From contig NC_080557.1 in the NCBI RefSeq assembly GCF_030253575.1, positions 41,740,501-41,804,500 on the forward strand: a stretch of 64,000 bases of DNA, given 5' to 3'. A program made the position numbers and the translations under genes. Every line of letters starts with the position of its first letter. Positions within the stretch are counted from its first letter, which is position 1. The notes below the pieces were generated by a model, which worked only from the letters and a program-made list of their open reading frames with translations, was not told the origin of the DNA and made no database searches. Source of the stretch: Rhododendron vialii. Lineage: Eukaryota; Streptophyta; Magnoliopsida; Ericales; Ericaceae. Below, piece after piece: positions 11,077-22,599 of this stretch.

Positions 11077-11967
11077 ATGAGGAGAGAAAAAGCTCTAGCT
11101 CGTTTTCTCTTACTATGGCTTCTACTTGCAGCATTTCAACACCATAACATTACCATTCCCAAGGTTCAAGCTACAGAATCAGGCAAGACACTACTCTACC
11201 CTTCCAATGGATTGCACAATATGTTCCCTGAACTCTTTTACACGTACTCCATCTGTTCCATCTGTTTGTCCATTTTCAATACTCATGTTTTCAATCGGAT
11301 CAACAACTGAGGAATTTTAAATCTTTGAATCGGATGGAGCATGAAGTAACAGTGTTGGACACTTCCACACTTAATTCATGATATGCGATCCGGGTCCGGC
11401 ATGTTTAGTTGGACATTCAACTACCAACCATATTTTGCAACTCAAATTTATCGTGAATTATCACAGAACCTCTTTATTAAGCACTTAGGCACATTATAAC
11501 TATCATTTATCCTAGAAAATAAACAAATGCATACTAAGGCCGTGTCCTCGATAATGAAATTATACCAATCTGACACTTTAAAATATTGCTTTTCATTCGG
11601 AGATCGTAAGTGCAAACAGAAATGAGAGGAAAGAACAAGTAAAAGATATAATAACATATGCCTTTGTTTTAAAGAAGCAGGACCAGAAACAAAACTTACC
11701 TTCTGAATGGCTACCCATATACAGCTGATTTCAAGCTCAGACCTGCAAAATCCGACTCAAGGACGACTAAAGGATACATTTCCACCACTGGGGTAAGTAA
11801 ACAATTCAAATAGTGTTGCCTCCTTTTTAAGTGCAGCTATATTCTACTAGAACACAAATCTAATTGAACAGACAAACAACGTCAAGCAGGTTGAAGGGAA
11901 GAAGATTCATAAAAGACCATCTGGACCGAACCCGGTTGGAAATCACCGTCCCCCATCAAGGGCATGA
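11077..11967 (+). CDS. CLE46-like: CLE46-like signalling peptide precursor, split gene
   Basis: The last exon (11872-11967, after a TTGAACAG acceptor) ends in a CLE-type peptide: HKRPSGPNPVGN, then HRPPSRA and stop. This closely resembles the CLE domain I recall for Arabidopsis CLE46, a member of the secreted peptide hormones read by leucine-rich-repeat receptor kinases. The first exon starts with ATG at 11077 and a signal peptide (RFLLLWLLLAAF), as the family requires. The exon structure between is uncertain. One phase-consistent model is 11077-11243, 11681-11792 (ending at a GTAAGT donor) and 11872-11967, giving 124 residues. A simpler model splices 11163 directly to 11872, giving 60. The in-frame ATG at 10999 would put the signal peptide inside the protein and is less likely. 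The final exon and CLE motif are strong; the middle exon is inference. Confidence 0.7.
11247..11339. mobile_element. short Stowaway-like MITE at the putative first splice donor of the CLE-like gene
   Basis: Left end CTCCATCTGTTCCATC after TA; right end, reverse-complemented, CTCCATCCGATTCAAAG. The right flank is CA rather than TA. At 93 bases it is short for the family and diverged. Confidence 0.45.
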
Positions 11968-14727
11968 ATCAAGGATGCAATTGCTCAGCATGAGTGCAAC
12001 TGATGATTACATTGTTTCTTTAGAGTTGTTGGAGGTTAGACATATTAGTGTAAGTCAGAAACATCTTGTGTTTAGGGTGTTATGTCTGTGTAAAGATGGA
12101 TTACATTTGAAGTTCTGAATTCCATGACCCTTAAAATTATAACTGTCCCTGCCCAATTTAAATTTTAATTCTTACAGCATTTCCAGTGGCTTATCATAAG
12201 ATTTAAAAATGATCTCTACCAGTTCCCAACATTCTTTAGCTAATACGGGAAAAAAGCATTCCCCAGCTTCCAAAACCATATTCAAGCAATAAACTCTCCC
12301 TGAGCAGCAAATATTATTCAGGTTTCAGCAAATATCTCCCTAGGCTAGGCTTAAATGTTGCAGCTAATCTGGAAAAGCAAAAACTCCTCATGTGCTTCAG
12401 CTTCTTTCCTCCACAATTCAAGACCCCGTTCAGGGAAATGGTGTTTGTGTCTCCACTCATAATAAAACGGGCTCACCTATAAATGACCATGTTACTTTCC
12501 GTGGACACCTAAATTTTTGCTATCTTCAAGTGAACGGGGTAGAAAAATGCCCATAGTCCTGTTGACTAACAAAAGAACTTCAATGTTAATCAACAGGACA
12601 AGGTGATGAGGGGTGTATGGTTTCAAGTTGCCGACACCTTGGGTGAGTTGACTACGGCTGCCACAAATGGGAAAGTTCATCTCTGCAGACTTTGCTGTAA
12701 GCATGTATTGAGTCCTAGAACAGCCACTTTGTCCAAAATATGCTTAAATATTAGGTCCACAAAATATCTACAAGCCACCATCCTAAAATATTGTCACCCA
12801 GGAAGAGAGAATGGACCTCTCCTGAGTTGCAGTCCAATGGGGGTCTCGCATCTTGCTCCAGCTCCTATTGACAGAGAGTCTCCCAAATGGGATGGACCCC
12901 AAAAAAAAGTAAAGAAAAACCACCAAGCAAGAGAAATCCACAGTCTAAGATTGCATTAAAATATGAGATATGATATGAGTAAACAAAAAGATCGGCATTT
13001 CTTGGAATACATTGTTTCCAAATACTAAAAACTCTCCCATAGCTGCTCCAAATATAAAACTCTTGCACATAGCCTCCTTGCCTGGCGTTGCAGGAACCTT
13101 CAACTATGTCCACGTTTCTTCGACGGAAACGCGTTTCCGCGTTCCTGTCGAAGGAAACTCCAAGAAATCCGTCCTAATGACGACGGGAACTCGTTCCTTA
13201 CCTATACGGGAACTTACACCCAAAAAACGGTTGAGAAACTTACGATTCAAGTTGCAATTGGTACCTTTAAAGTTGTTTTGATCTTGTTAGTGAGCACATC
13301 TGATATTAACCTTCTAGAGTCATATTAATGCCCTTAACTTTTATGCCTACTTAATATGCACAAAGAGCTTTATTGTGTAATCATGTGCTACAATAAAAAT
13401 GTTGAAATATAACTAGAAACTTATAATTTTAATAGTAATATTTTATGTGGTAGAATAATATTTTTATATTGACATTTAACAATATAAAATTCCAAAATAT
13501 ATTTATAATTTTAATAATTTTTCCTAACCGCTCCCAATGGCGCTCCCACACTTCTGTGATCATCCGCTCCCCCGCACCCGCCCCCGCTCCCGCTTCGTGT
13601 AACTCTAGCTCGCGCTTCATGCAGCTATGTATATTTTGAGGTAAACATTTTTGGACATAAAATTCAACTCCATAAACCACTGATTGTTATCTTGGGAGGG
13701 ATGAAATTAAAAAGCAAAGGGGGCTGATAATGGATCTGGATTAGCCCAGTGGTTGAAGAACCTCCTAATAATAAAGTTGGCGCCAGGGAAGGTTAACATT
13801 GTTGAATAGCTTGATGTACATTGTTAGGCCCATTTCCTAACAACTTAAGCTTTTGGGACAATTGGTAACTTAACATGGCATCAGAGCTCAAGTTGCAACA
13901 TGTGCAAGACGGGGTTGTACATAAGGGAGGGTGTTGAATAGCTTGATATACATTGTTGGGTCCATTTCCTAACAGCTTTAGCTGTTGGGACAAATGGTAA
14001 GTTGTAACTTAACAACCACAACTGTTGGGCAGGAGAATGCTCACAATAGGCCTGAAATGATCTCGAGAGGAATTTGGCGGGTGAAGCCCGTTATTGGTGA
14101 AAAGAGGAGGTGTTGGTCGGTTGGGGAACTTCAACCAGTTGATTCTCAATAATAGGTTTCTGGAGCTACAAGCGGAGCAGATATGCAAAGCGTAATCTCT
14201 GAGAGAGAAAAAAAGAGGTGGGAGGTGTCAGAAAGATGATAAAGGCGTCGGGGCAGGAGTATGGGATTAACAAGAAGGGGAAGAGGGAGAGTAGAAGAAA
14301 GAGGGGAAGGATATTCTTCGGCACTCCTGAATAATGTGGAGATGTGGTTTCTCTTTTTCTTTTTTCGTCTTTCCCTTTATAAGGGTGGTTCCCCATTGGC
14401 ACGATCTCTAATTCAAAGTTTCCCGACCCCTCAAAAAGATCTATAGACACATACGGAGTAATATGTTTGCCAAACAGCTTGCTTTATGAGTTTGTTGCAT
14501 TTGTAATAAGTTGATATGGTAATAATCGTCTCATAGAGAGGGTGTGTTTCACACACACAATGTGGGATGTAAAACTTTCCATCTTCCAAAAATTGATCTT
14601 CACCAAAAGTGCTGGTAAACCTTACATGAACGAGCCAGCATAAAAATGGCTACTATGAATCGACTAAGATACAATTTCTTTAAATATACAGGACTCACAG
14701 AACCTACATGCAAATAAGAATACATTA
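11968..14727. other. intergenic region between convergent CLE-like and ALB3 genes
   Basis: Apart from the TRIM element at 13800-14014, I see no gene. Open frames at 12492-12704, 12603-12959 and 13012-13281 overlap on both strands with no recognised domain. The 3' ends of the two convergent genes should fall here. Confidence 0.5.
13800..14014 (+). mobile_element. TRIM: miniature LTR retrotransposon
   Basis: Two direct repeats begin TGTTGAATAGCTTGAT and end TAACTTAACA: 13800-13875 (76 bp) and 13932-14014 (83 bp, with a small insertion). Directly after the first is TGGCATCAGAGC, a one-mismatch version of the primer-binding site for initiator methionine tRNA (TGGTATCAGAGC). Directly before the second is a polypurine tract (AAGGGAGGG). 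Only about 56 bases lie between the repeats, so there is no coding capacity. The flanking 5-mers (aacat and accac) do not match well, so it is old or rearranged. Confidence 0.75.
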
Positions 14728-17700
14728 TCATACCGCACGCTTCCGCTTCGACCGCTTACTCCTCTTTGGCTTAGAATAATCTGGAAGTGGTTTGCTTCCA
14801 TTGGAAGCATATACCTCATCCAAAGCCTCCTCCTTCTGAACAAAAACTTGAATAATTGATGTCTAATCCTTAGTTTCACAAAAACAATATTTCATGAAAA
14901 GGTTTACATCTGAAATATTTATATTGCAGAAGTACGTAATATTTCACACATTGAGGAGTTCATAAAGATGAGTAAGGACTTCGTTACGTAATAATTTCAC
15001 GTGCCTGAATTATGTAGACATCTATATACTTTCAACACGTGAATATTGAACTGTTTTGGTCAGGAAAACCAAGAAACACATTCTAAGATTTACTAACTGC
15101 AACATTATATATAAGAAACACATATTTGCAATGCATGGTACCTTGCGGCTCATTCTTAGCACCTATTCCTGTTTTCTAGTAGAGGAATGAATAAGTTATT
15201 CCTGCTTTGCTATTATTTACATCCAAAACTCAGAGCCCTTTCACATGCATGAGGCTGTCATTACATTTATTGTGTGTTTAGTGCTTTTAGTACAGATACA
15301 AATCCGCAACAGCATTCATTGACTCTTTATTGTATTTGAAGTGGAACAGTCAGCCAAACCACTATTCCTAATGAATGATGGCAATCATGGCATTATCTGA
15401 CTGAGAAACAAGTTAACTTGAGGTGTAGAACCTGCTTTTATATCAATCCCCCACAAAGTACCAATTCTAGGTCACCATTCTTTTTGTGAAAAGAATTGTC
15501 ATTTCATTTTTTTGTTATATTTGATTCTATCAATTTTTTTTTAAGGAGATACATGCATGCAAACTTAAAGGAAAGGAAACGGGTCCACCAGAGCATCTAG
15601 ATTCCAGACTGGTAACAGGCAAGGGGAATTCAAATCTTCCATTCCTAATCCAGCGTTTCCAAGATAAAACTTCCTCCAACCATGAGTTTGAATCGAGATG
15701 AGATGAAACTGAACACACATTGGGCATCACACTAGAATTTCATGTTTATTACTTTATTGAACAAATTTGACTAGAGTTTCTTGTTTCCTTATATGCAAAG
15801 GCTATAGTCCAAACCAAACATAGCTAACATGTGAAGGAAAAATTAGTAGAACTTTCCACGGGGTATATAAGCAACTGCAAGTTGGATTTTACCGTGGCAT
15901 TAGTCACTTCATCTGATCCATCTTCAGACTCAGATGTAGAAGCCAGAACCTCAACCTGCTCTGCAGGCAGCACCTCATTCAACTTTTTCTTCTTCTCTTC
16001 TTCCTTTAACTGCCTAAACCTGTGTTAATTATGTTAGCAAGGCACCTTTTCGATCAACTAAGTGCCAAGTGAAAAAAATTTGATATATAAAACCAACCTA
16101 TCACCAGTTGGCGCTGGCTGAGAGCCTGATCGTTTCGCACGTCCTGCACTGATGATGCCACTTGCATTCTTGCTTACAACAGGCTTTGCACCGCCTAGTT
16201 GCTTTAACCATACTTGTTGTGCAGTGCTAAGGACATTATTTGTGAACCTATCCAATCACGCAATTCATAGATAAATAGGGAGAAAATAATCTATACAGAA
16301 TGGCTTTTCTAGGGGAAATTTATCGACTCTTGTTTCAAGCAGCTACTATGATAATTGGTTCCAAAAATAGTAAATCATGTTACTCGGCGATCTAATGCAT
16401 CGTGTCAAATTTAAGCACAACATAGAGATAAATGTTGCATGAAACATGACAAAACAAGAAGTCAGTTGACTCAGTACCATGTCACTTACTACAAGTTCAT
16501 GTTACAAGCAAAAATTCTCACAGCTAAGAATGCAAAAATGTATGGGTTCAGATTAGATGTGCAAAGACATTATTTTGAGGTTGCAATAAATGATGCACAG
16601 GCACCACATACACCATCTAGTTTCAATATAAATTATAACCTTAAGCATGCATGATTTCCTAACGAATTTGTTTCAGCTATCAAACATTATTTCCATGTTT
16701 TGCTACCTCTCTAGATACTATTCATCAGACCTAATATACATCAATTACTTGCTATATATGTATCTGACACTTTGATTTTTTGGCAGCTTGTGGTTGGCCA
16801 TAGGTACCATGTGTGCGTGACAGTGTGGTACCCTATTGGCACTCAAAAATTTCTCATGTTTGACTCTAGAAACCAATAAATATGATGGCCAGGCTAATGC
16901 AATCAAGTGCAATGGCTGTTTGAGCAAGGCGGGGAGAGATAGGGAGAGAGCCATGAAAATCACACCAAACATAAGATGGTAGATGATAGTGGTCAGTAAT
17001 ATTGCTAGTCAGTAACCCACCAGTAAATTGATAATCCAGACGGAACAGACAAGGAAAAGTAACCAATCATAAGAGGCAGAAACTTGAAAACAAGAAGAGT
17101 GTTCTTCTGAGCTGGATCATCACTCTGCCAAAAGAAGACACTTGTTTAGGTGACAACTCAGAAGGAAGTACATAACAGACAGTTAACTGATCAAAAGAAA
17201 GACATTCTATACCTGGGGTGGCTTCATGATCTCCATTGAAACAAACTGAGAAGCAACAAGAAGGACAGGTAAAACAAGGTACGCTGCAGTGTCATGCCAA
17301 CCCAGGGGTGGATGGCCATCCTGTAATATGGTTGACATACACAATTAAACATATTAGACGCTGACAACCATATAACTCCATTGTTCTAGGATAAGTATTC
17401 ATCAAAACTGAAGACAACATATGATTAGAAGATTTAACGGTATTTACTTTCAGAACGAGACATTAATTAGGAGTTTTTGAACTTTATATATATATATATA
17501 TGTCATGGCTCCCAAAGGACAAATTCTGGATCCTCCACTGCTAACATCTCTGTCATGTTTAATACCGAGAATGAAAAACAGAAGCAACTTGGGCAATCAA
17601 TTCTAATTGGTGTCAAAATTTCTCTTTGTGAGCTTTTCCACCAGCCATGATGTTCACATACTGGCAAGATTAACGCAGCAAGGAGGACATAGAATCTACC

Positions 17701-20700
17701 AGGGAATCAATAACTACACTTTTCCACAAGATACTTATCCTACCTAAGTAACCTAACTCACCTTCCGCTGGGTATGGCAAGCCAGCCAATGCTCAAATAT
17801 ATAGCCTTCCATCTTCTCTATAAACTGAGCTGAAGTTAAAGGGTAAGAGGCCTAATCCAAACTCTACTATTTCCTACACAAGATGCCAATCCTAACCAAC
17901 AATCTCGTAGTTGATTCCCATTAATGATCTTCACCAGGTTTCTTTGTTTGATTTTCGGGCTTCTTGGGGCTCACTTGACATCATTTCCATATTTTGGTTT
18001 CTTTATTCATTTGGGTAGTATTCATGGCAAGGAGGCAGGGCAACATAATGGACAGTACCAGAGAAAAAAGGCAGAATACATATAAAGAAGCAGGAAAATA
18101 AAATTATTCGATTCACAGATTTTGAGAACAAAAGTGTTGTTACCACAAATGGAAAAAGCCAAGAAATTCCAGAACCACTTTGTCGAGCAGCTATAGTAGT
18201 TGGGCCTCCCAAAGAGGGGATCCAGAAGAAGCCTTCTGTGAGTAGTCCCTTTGAGTGAACATGCAAAATGTTAGAAACAAAATGTCTACTGCATAATATT
18301 TTAAAGTAAACAATCCTCAAAAACCTAAGAAGTTTATATACCTCATTTGCAACATTTGATAGAGCTTGATATAAACCTATCCAGACTGGTATTGTAGCCA
18401 AAGTTGGGAAACACCCTGTCAATCACAAAATGATAACTCATCGACATGTGTTGGGATGATGATTGAGATAGAAAATGTGATCTTATCCATGGGAATCGGA
18501 AGATGAATATAGATAAGAGATAATGCATTTAAATACTTCTTCATTCACATGATTTTCCTTTTGCATTATACAATATTGATGTTTGCATCTCCATGCGTAA
18601 GACTCAGTTGCACATGAGGGAGGGCATTGGACTGCTTAATATACATTGTTGGGCTCATTTCCAAGTAGTAAAAGGTTTTAGATGAGTCGGCAGACAACAA
18701 TAAAACAACATGCAATGGCATCATATGACTGTGTGAGAACATACCAGATGTAATAACTGGACAGAGGGGAAAAGCTAGAAAAGGAAAACCTTGAACAAGA
18801 AGGGGTTTGTCAAGTTGGGGATGGGAGTCATGGGACAGTGAATTTCAGCAACAAGAGCACACACGAAAGGAAGAAAATTAAGGAAATGAATGTAACAAGC
18901 CACAGAAACTACTCTATCCTGTGCAAAAATTAAACAATAACCTTAAAGACAGTGTCGAGCATTTACTCGATCATGAGGAAATCATACATAAAAGACCAAA
19001 GAGGACCAAAGAAATTACACTCCAGATTCACACAAGCCACTACCACTGCACTATGTTTTACTGATACCATGGCAGAATGACTGCATCAGCCATAGAAGGA
19101 CCCAATTCGGATAAAAAACTGAACCTTCAGAGACTATATTTAGTCACAGACTCACAATGAAGCAGACATGTGAAAACTTAGTTTAACATGTCAACCAAAA
19201 ACAAATCATAATCAAACTAAAGAACCTTGAGCATTAACACGCAGGAGAACTGCGTGCCAAAAAACACTAAAGAAAAAAACAAGAGACATGAAAATTCATG
19301 CGGCTAAGAGAAAAAAATTGAAAGGTGGCATTTTCTGTCCTACGAAAAGTTTCAAGGTGAATATTCTTGGCATGCATTCATTCCGAAAATCGATATTGAT
19401 GGGATGGGATATGGCTGGCTATTTGGGAAGTGCCAAAAAAAATCAAGAATCACCCACATGATTTATATTGTGGATCCAAGATCAATACAGTAATGGAAAT
19501 CAATTTTGGAATCACACCTTCGAAACACACTTTCGAAAAATATTTCCAAAGAAAACGTAGGGACAAAAGCGGAACTTCCTTGATATGTACTTAGGCATAG
19601 GGCTGTAAACGAGCCAAGCCAAGCCGAGCTCGCAAGCTGCTTGGTTTGTTTACAGCCCTACTTAGGCAGGAAAAAAATCAGGTGACAAAGAATTTCACCA
19701 TTTTAAACTTTCATAATCACCAAAGTGGAGTAATAAATCATGATTTGCTAATTGCAAAAAAAAAAGAAGAAGGTAATTTTAATTTTAATACCGAAGGTGT
19801 ACCTGCCAAAGGATTTACCCCTGCCTGCCTATAGAGCCGTGATGTCTCAAGTTGTATTCTTTCCTGAAAGTATACGGAAACAAGGACATCAGCATGCACT
19901 AAATTCATGTCTACGGAGCCGAAGTGGCAAAAGAAGCCCAAGCATATCAATCAAATCAAGTGACCAACAGGTATAAGCTTGCAATCATAACAAAGTCCTA
20001 TCCTTGGTGATTGTTCCTATCCTCATAATCAAGAATGGGGCATCAGATGGTTTCAAATATTTCACTGGTTTTGATATCCCTTTCATGCAGATATGTGTTT
20101 TTCAATCTTCGGGTAACTACTACAAATCAAGTATATTAGGACAAAATCAAAAGCACATGAACTATTCATTTGATACCAAACTGGCACGAGACCCCAACAT
20201 TACAAGAGTTCAAGAGTTCTATATGATCCAAAAGGTAGTTCCAAAACAAACAAAAAAACACGATGCAAATTTTCAGAATCAAAGAGAGTTTAAGCACAAA
20301 TTGCCAAACTGTTTCAGTGAGACCATCACCCGATTAATGTAAGTTATGTAATATGTACAATTTGTTAAGAGCTTCATGTGAGCCTAGGCAGCCTCTTGGC
20401 CCTCTCTGCAGTAAAAAAAGTAAAAACTTTATCACGTTAGTGATTGTGGTTCCCCCTTTAATTGTGCTATTAGTGATTTTGTTTCATTGTGGCCCATATG
20501 ATATCAATCCTCTGTTTATTTCCAAGTGTGAGGGTGATGAGGGTGTTAAAGGCTTGCCCCACATTGGGTTAACATTACCTCCGAAACTAGTATATGAGTC
20601 TGGGTGGCCTCTCCACCCATTGCTATTCGGATTTATGTTCAGAAATCCATAATTTTATACATTTGAAAATCTTATGACAAATGCAAGATGCATCTACAAG

Positions 20701-22455
20701 TTCAAAAGCATGCTTTGGCGTGCTGAGCGTTACACAATTGAATCTAAATCTGTTGATTGGGAATAAAGTACATACTAGATACAGTTACGCATAATTAACA
20801 TGAAAATATATATTAGTCAACCATTAAGATAAAATGTTTCACAGGAATATTCATGGCATTTGACTGCCATACTCACTACTAAGGTCAATGAGATGTATAT
20901 TTACGTTAGCTTCATGACAAAGCACCTGAAATCGTTACCTTCCACGCATGTTTTTCATTTTGAGGTGTTAAGGTTAACACAGTAACAAGCAGTACAGCAG
21001 AGGAAGTATACCTGATTTCCTTTGTATCTTTCTTGGATTGCTTTGATCTTTGGTTGAAGGTTTTGCATAGCAAGTGATGATTCAACCTTCAAACGCAACA
21101 AAGGTTATAATATAATCTATACACGAGTCTGATATAACTGTTGATCTTACACATAAGCAACAAGATTATACACATCAGGAGGACAAGAACAAGAACAAGA
21201 AAGCACGGATTTTCGAAGTTTGGTTTTTTAAATATTTACAACAGAAGCAGTTGGCAAGTATTAGGAATCCATATTTTCCTGCTTCAAGACTAATAGATTG
21301 AGTACTGGTCCTTAATTAAGACCACAGGGCAGCAATTAGTACCTGTTGCTTTGTCAGTGGAAATGTTACGAGTTTAACAATAACAGTGAGCAAAATAATG
21401 GCAAATCCATAAGCGTAAGGGACATGCACTGCCGTGAGACCATCCTTCAGCACCTGATACAATAAAGCAAAATACGTAGTCATATTTAACACTGCCTACC
21501 GTTAGTCTCTAATATTTGAATACTCCTACTTCATAAGAATCATAACCTTGGGCACGCACACAAAGTCACCACACCATAAAGTTCCAGTACCAACATACTT
21601 TCCATGGTAAGCAAACCGAATAGGCAAATCATGCTTTGGTATTTCGCTTTTCTTAGCCAGCTAAACGTGGGAAGGCATCTAGTGCAATTGCATTAATGAT
21701 ACATAGAAAGCATGAAATGAAATACCTATAAGAACCAAACAAGCCGCGGAGTGAAACACAGGTAATGCATTCTAAATTCTCTTGAGAATGAAAACTATCA
21801 TGGATAAATACCAACGAAAAGGAAGCTCTCCATAACACAACTTCATAATGAACGACAAAACACATTCCCCCTCAAGCAATTTCTACTGATTACTTTTGAT
21901 TTATTTAAAAAATAGACCATTTAGATTGAGATATACTAGTATTAGATATAAATATTTTAGAAAATACTCAAATAAGAGATTGCTTATCCGTGCGACACGT
22001 GTGCGTTCATTTCTATGTGTTAACAGAGCTAAAACGTATCCAAAATAGATTGCCGTAGGACTTAGAACTACGGACTCGTCGAATTAATATGAGCAATTCA
22101 GTTGTGTATCATCAAATTGTACCTTCAAAACAACCTCCATGCCATCGGCGATAAAGGAGAACCACCCGCCGTTCTTCTGGACGGCGGCGGGGTCAGTGGA
22201 GGCGGCCGGATCGACGGCGACGGCGGCATCGGCGAGCGTGTAGAGGAGGCCCTCCGCGCGGCTTACGATTGCGCTGAAATCGGCAGAAGAGTCGAAGGAG
22301 GGGATAGGGGGAAGGTCGTGGAAGCTGAGGTTGACTCTGGTAGAGAGGAGCCTGGTGGTGCGTCGAGGGAGAGGGTGGAGGAGGCCATGGCGGGAGAGGG
22401 AAGGGTGGGGCGTGGTGGTGATGAAGGGAGGGGATGAGATTAGTGTTTTCGCCAT
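14728..22455 (-). CDS. ALB3: ALB3, thylakoid membrane protein insertase (YidC/Oxa1/Alb3 family)
   Basis: Eleven exons join in frame to 451 residues: 22123-22455, 21343-21453, 21012-21086, 19803-19863, 18342-18415, 18144-18248, 17213-17320, 17021-17124, 16098-16247, 15893-16019, 14728-14835. All junctions are GT-AG and phases agree. ALB3 inserts light-harvesting chlorophyll-binding proteins and photosystem subunits into thylakoids with cpSRP43, cpSRP54 and cpFtsY. Residues 1 to about 60 form a Ser/Arg-rich transit peptide. The insertase core runs from about 110 to 335. Membrane segments are near 122-144 (PYAYGFAIILL), 195-216, 264-282 and 305-325 (LPLMIGYFSL), with a further one probably near 240-253. 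TNNVLSTAQQ follows the last. The tail is charged and ends KRSKRSKRKRAV, like the basic motif at the C terminus of ALB3 that contacts cpSRP43. The length is close to Arabidopsis ALB3 (462). No frameshift or missing exon. Its introns hold several small mobile elements. Confidence 0.96.
16770..16858. mobile_element. short relic of the GAGAAATTTTTGG hAT-type MITE in ALB3 intron 8
   Basis: The right side reads GGCACTCAAAAATTTCTCAT and the centre has GGTACCATGTG and GTGTGGTACC as an inverted pair, the features of the larger copies at 31534 and 61254. The left end is degraded. Confidence 0.4.
18605..18670 (+). mobile_element. fragment related to the TRIM element, in ALB3 intron 4
   Basis: GCACATGAGGGAGGG followed by a diverged LTR start (cattggactgcttaatatac, then attgttgggctcatttcc) parallels the polypurine tract and 3' LTR of the element at 13800-14014. 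The rest is missing or unrecognisable. Confidence 0.5.
19598..19660. mobile_element. 63-bp hAT-type mini-MITE in ALB3 intron 4
   Basis: Starts TAGGGCTGTAAACGAGCCAA and ends with its mirror TTGTTTACAGCCCTA. It is flanked by perfect 8-bp duplications CTTAGGCA at 19590-19597 and 19661-19668, the target-site length of hAT elements. The whole element is one hairpin. It belongs to the same family as the larger element at 58583-59238. Confidence 0.85.
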
Positions 22456-22563
22456 GGAGTTGGAGGTTTCTAGGGTTTCGTTCAGCTCCTCATGAGTGGC
22501 TTGTGGAGAGAGAGAGAGTATGGAGTGAGGAGGAATGGAGGATGAGGGAGGACTGGAAGTGGA

Positions 22564-22565
<2 letters not shown>

Positions 22566-22594
<29 letters not shown>
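22566..22594. repeat. (GA)n microsatellite near the ALB3 start
   Basis: About 14 GA units roughly 110 bases upstream of the ALB3 ATG, probably in the leader or core promoter. Confidence 0.85.

Positions 22595-22599
<5 letters not shown>

Noticed and set aside
12492-13281. Overlapping open frames on both strands downstream of the CLE-like gene
   Set aside because: None has a recognised domain or a plausible exon partner; probably untranslated or intergenic.
20353-20652. 99-codon plus-strand open frame in ALB3 intron 3
   Set aside because: It lies in an intron on the opposite strand and looks like repeat-derived sequence without a family.
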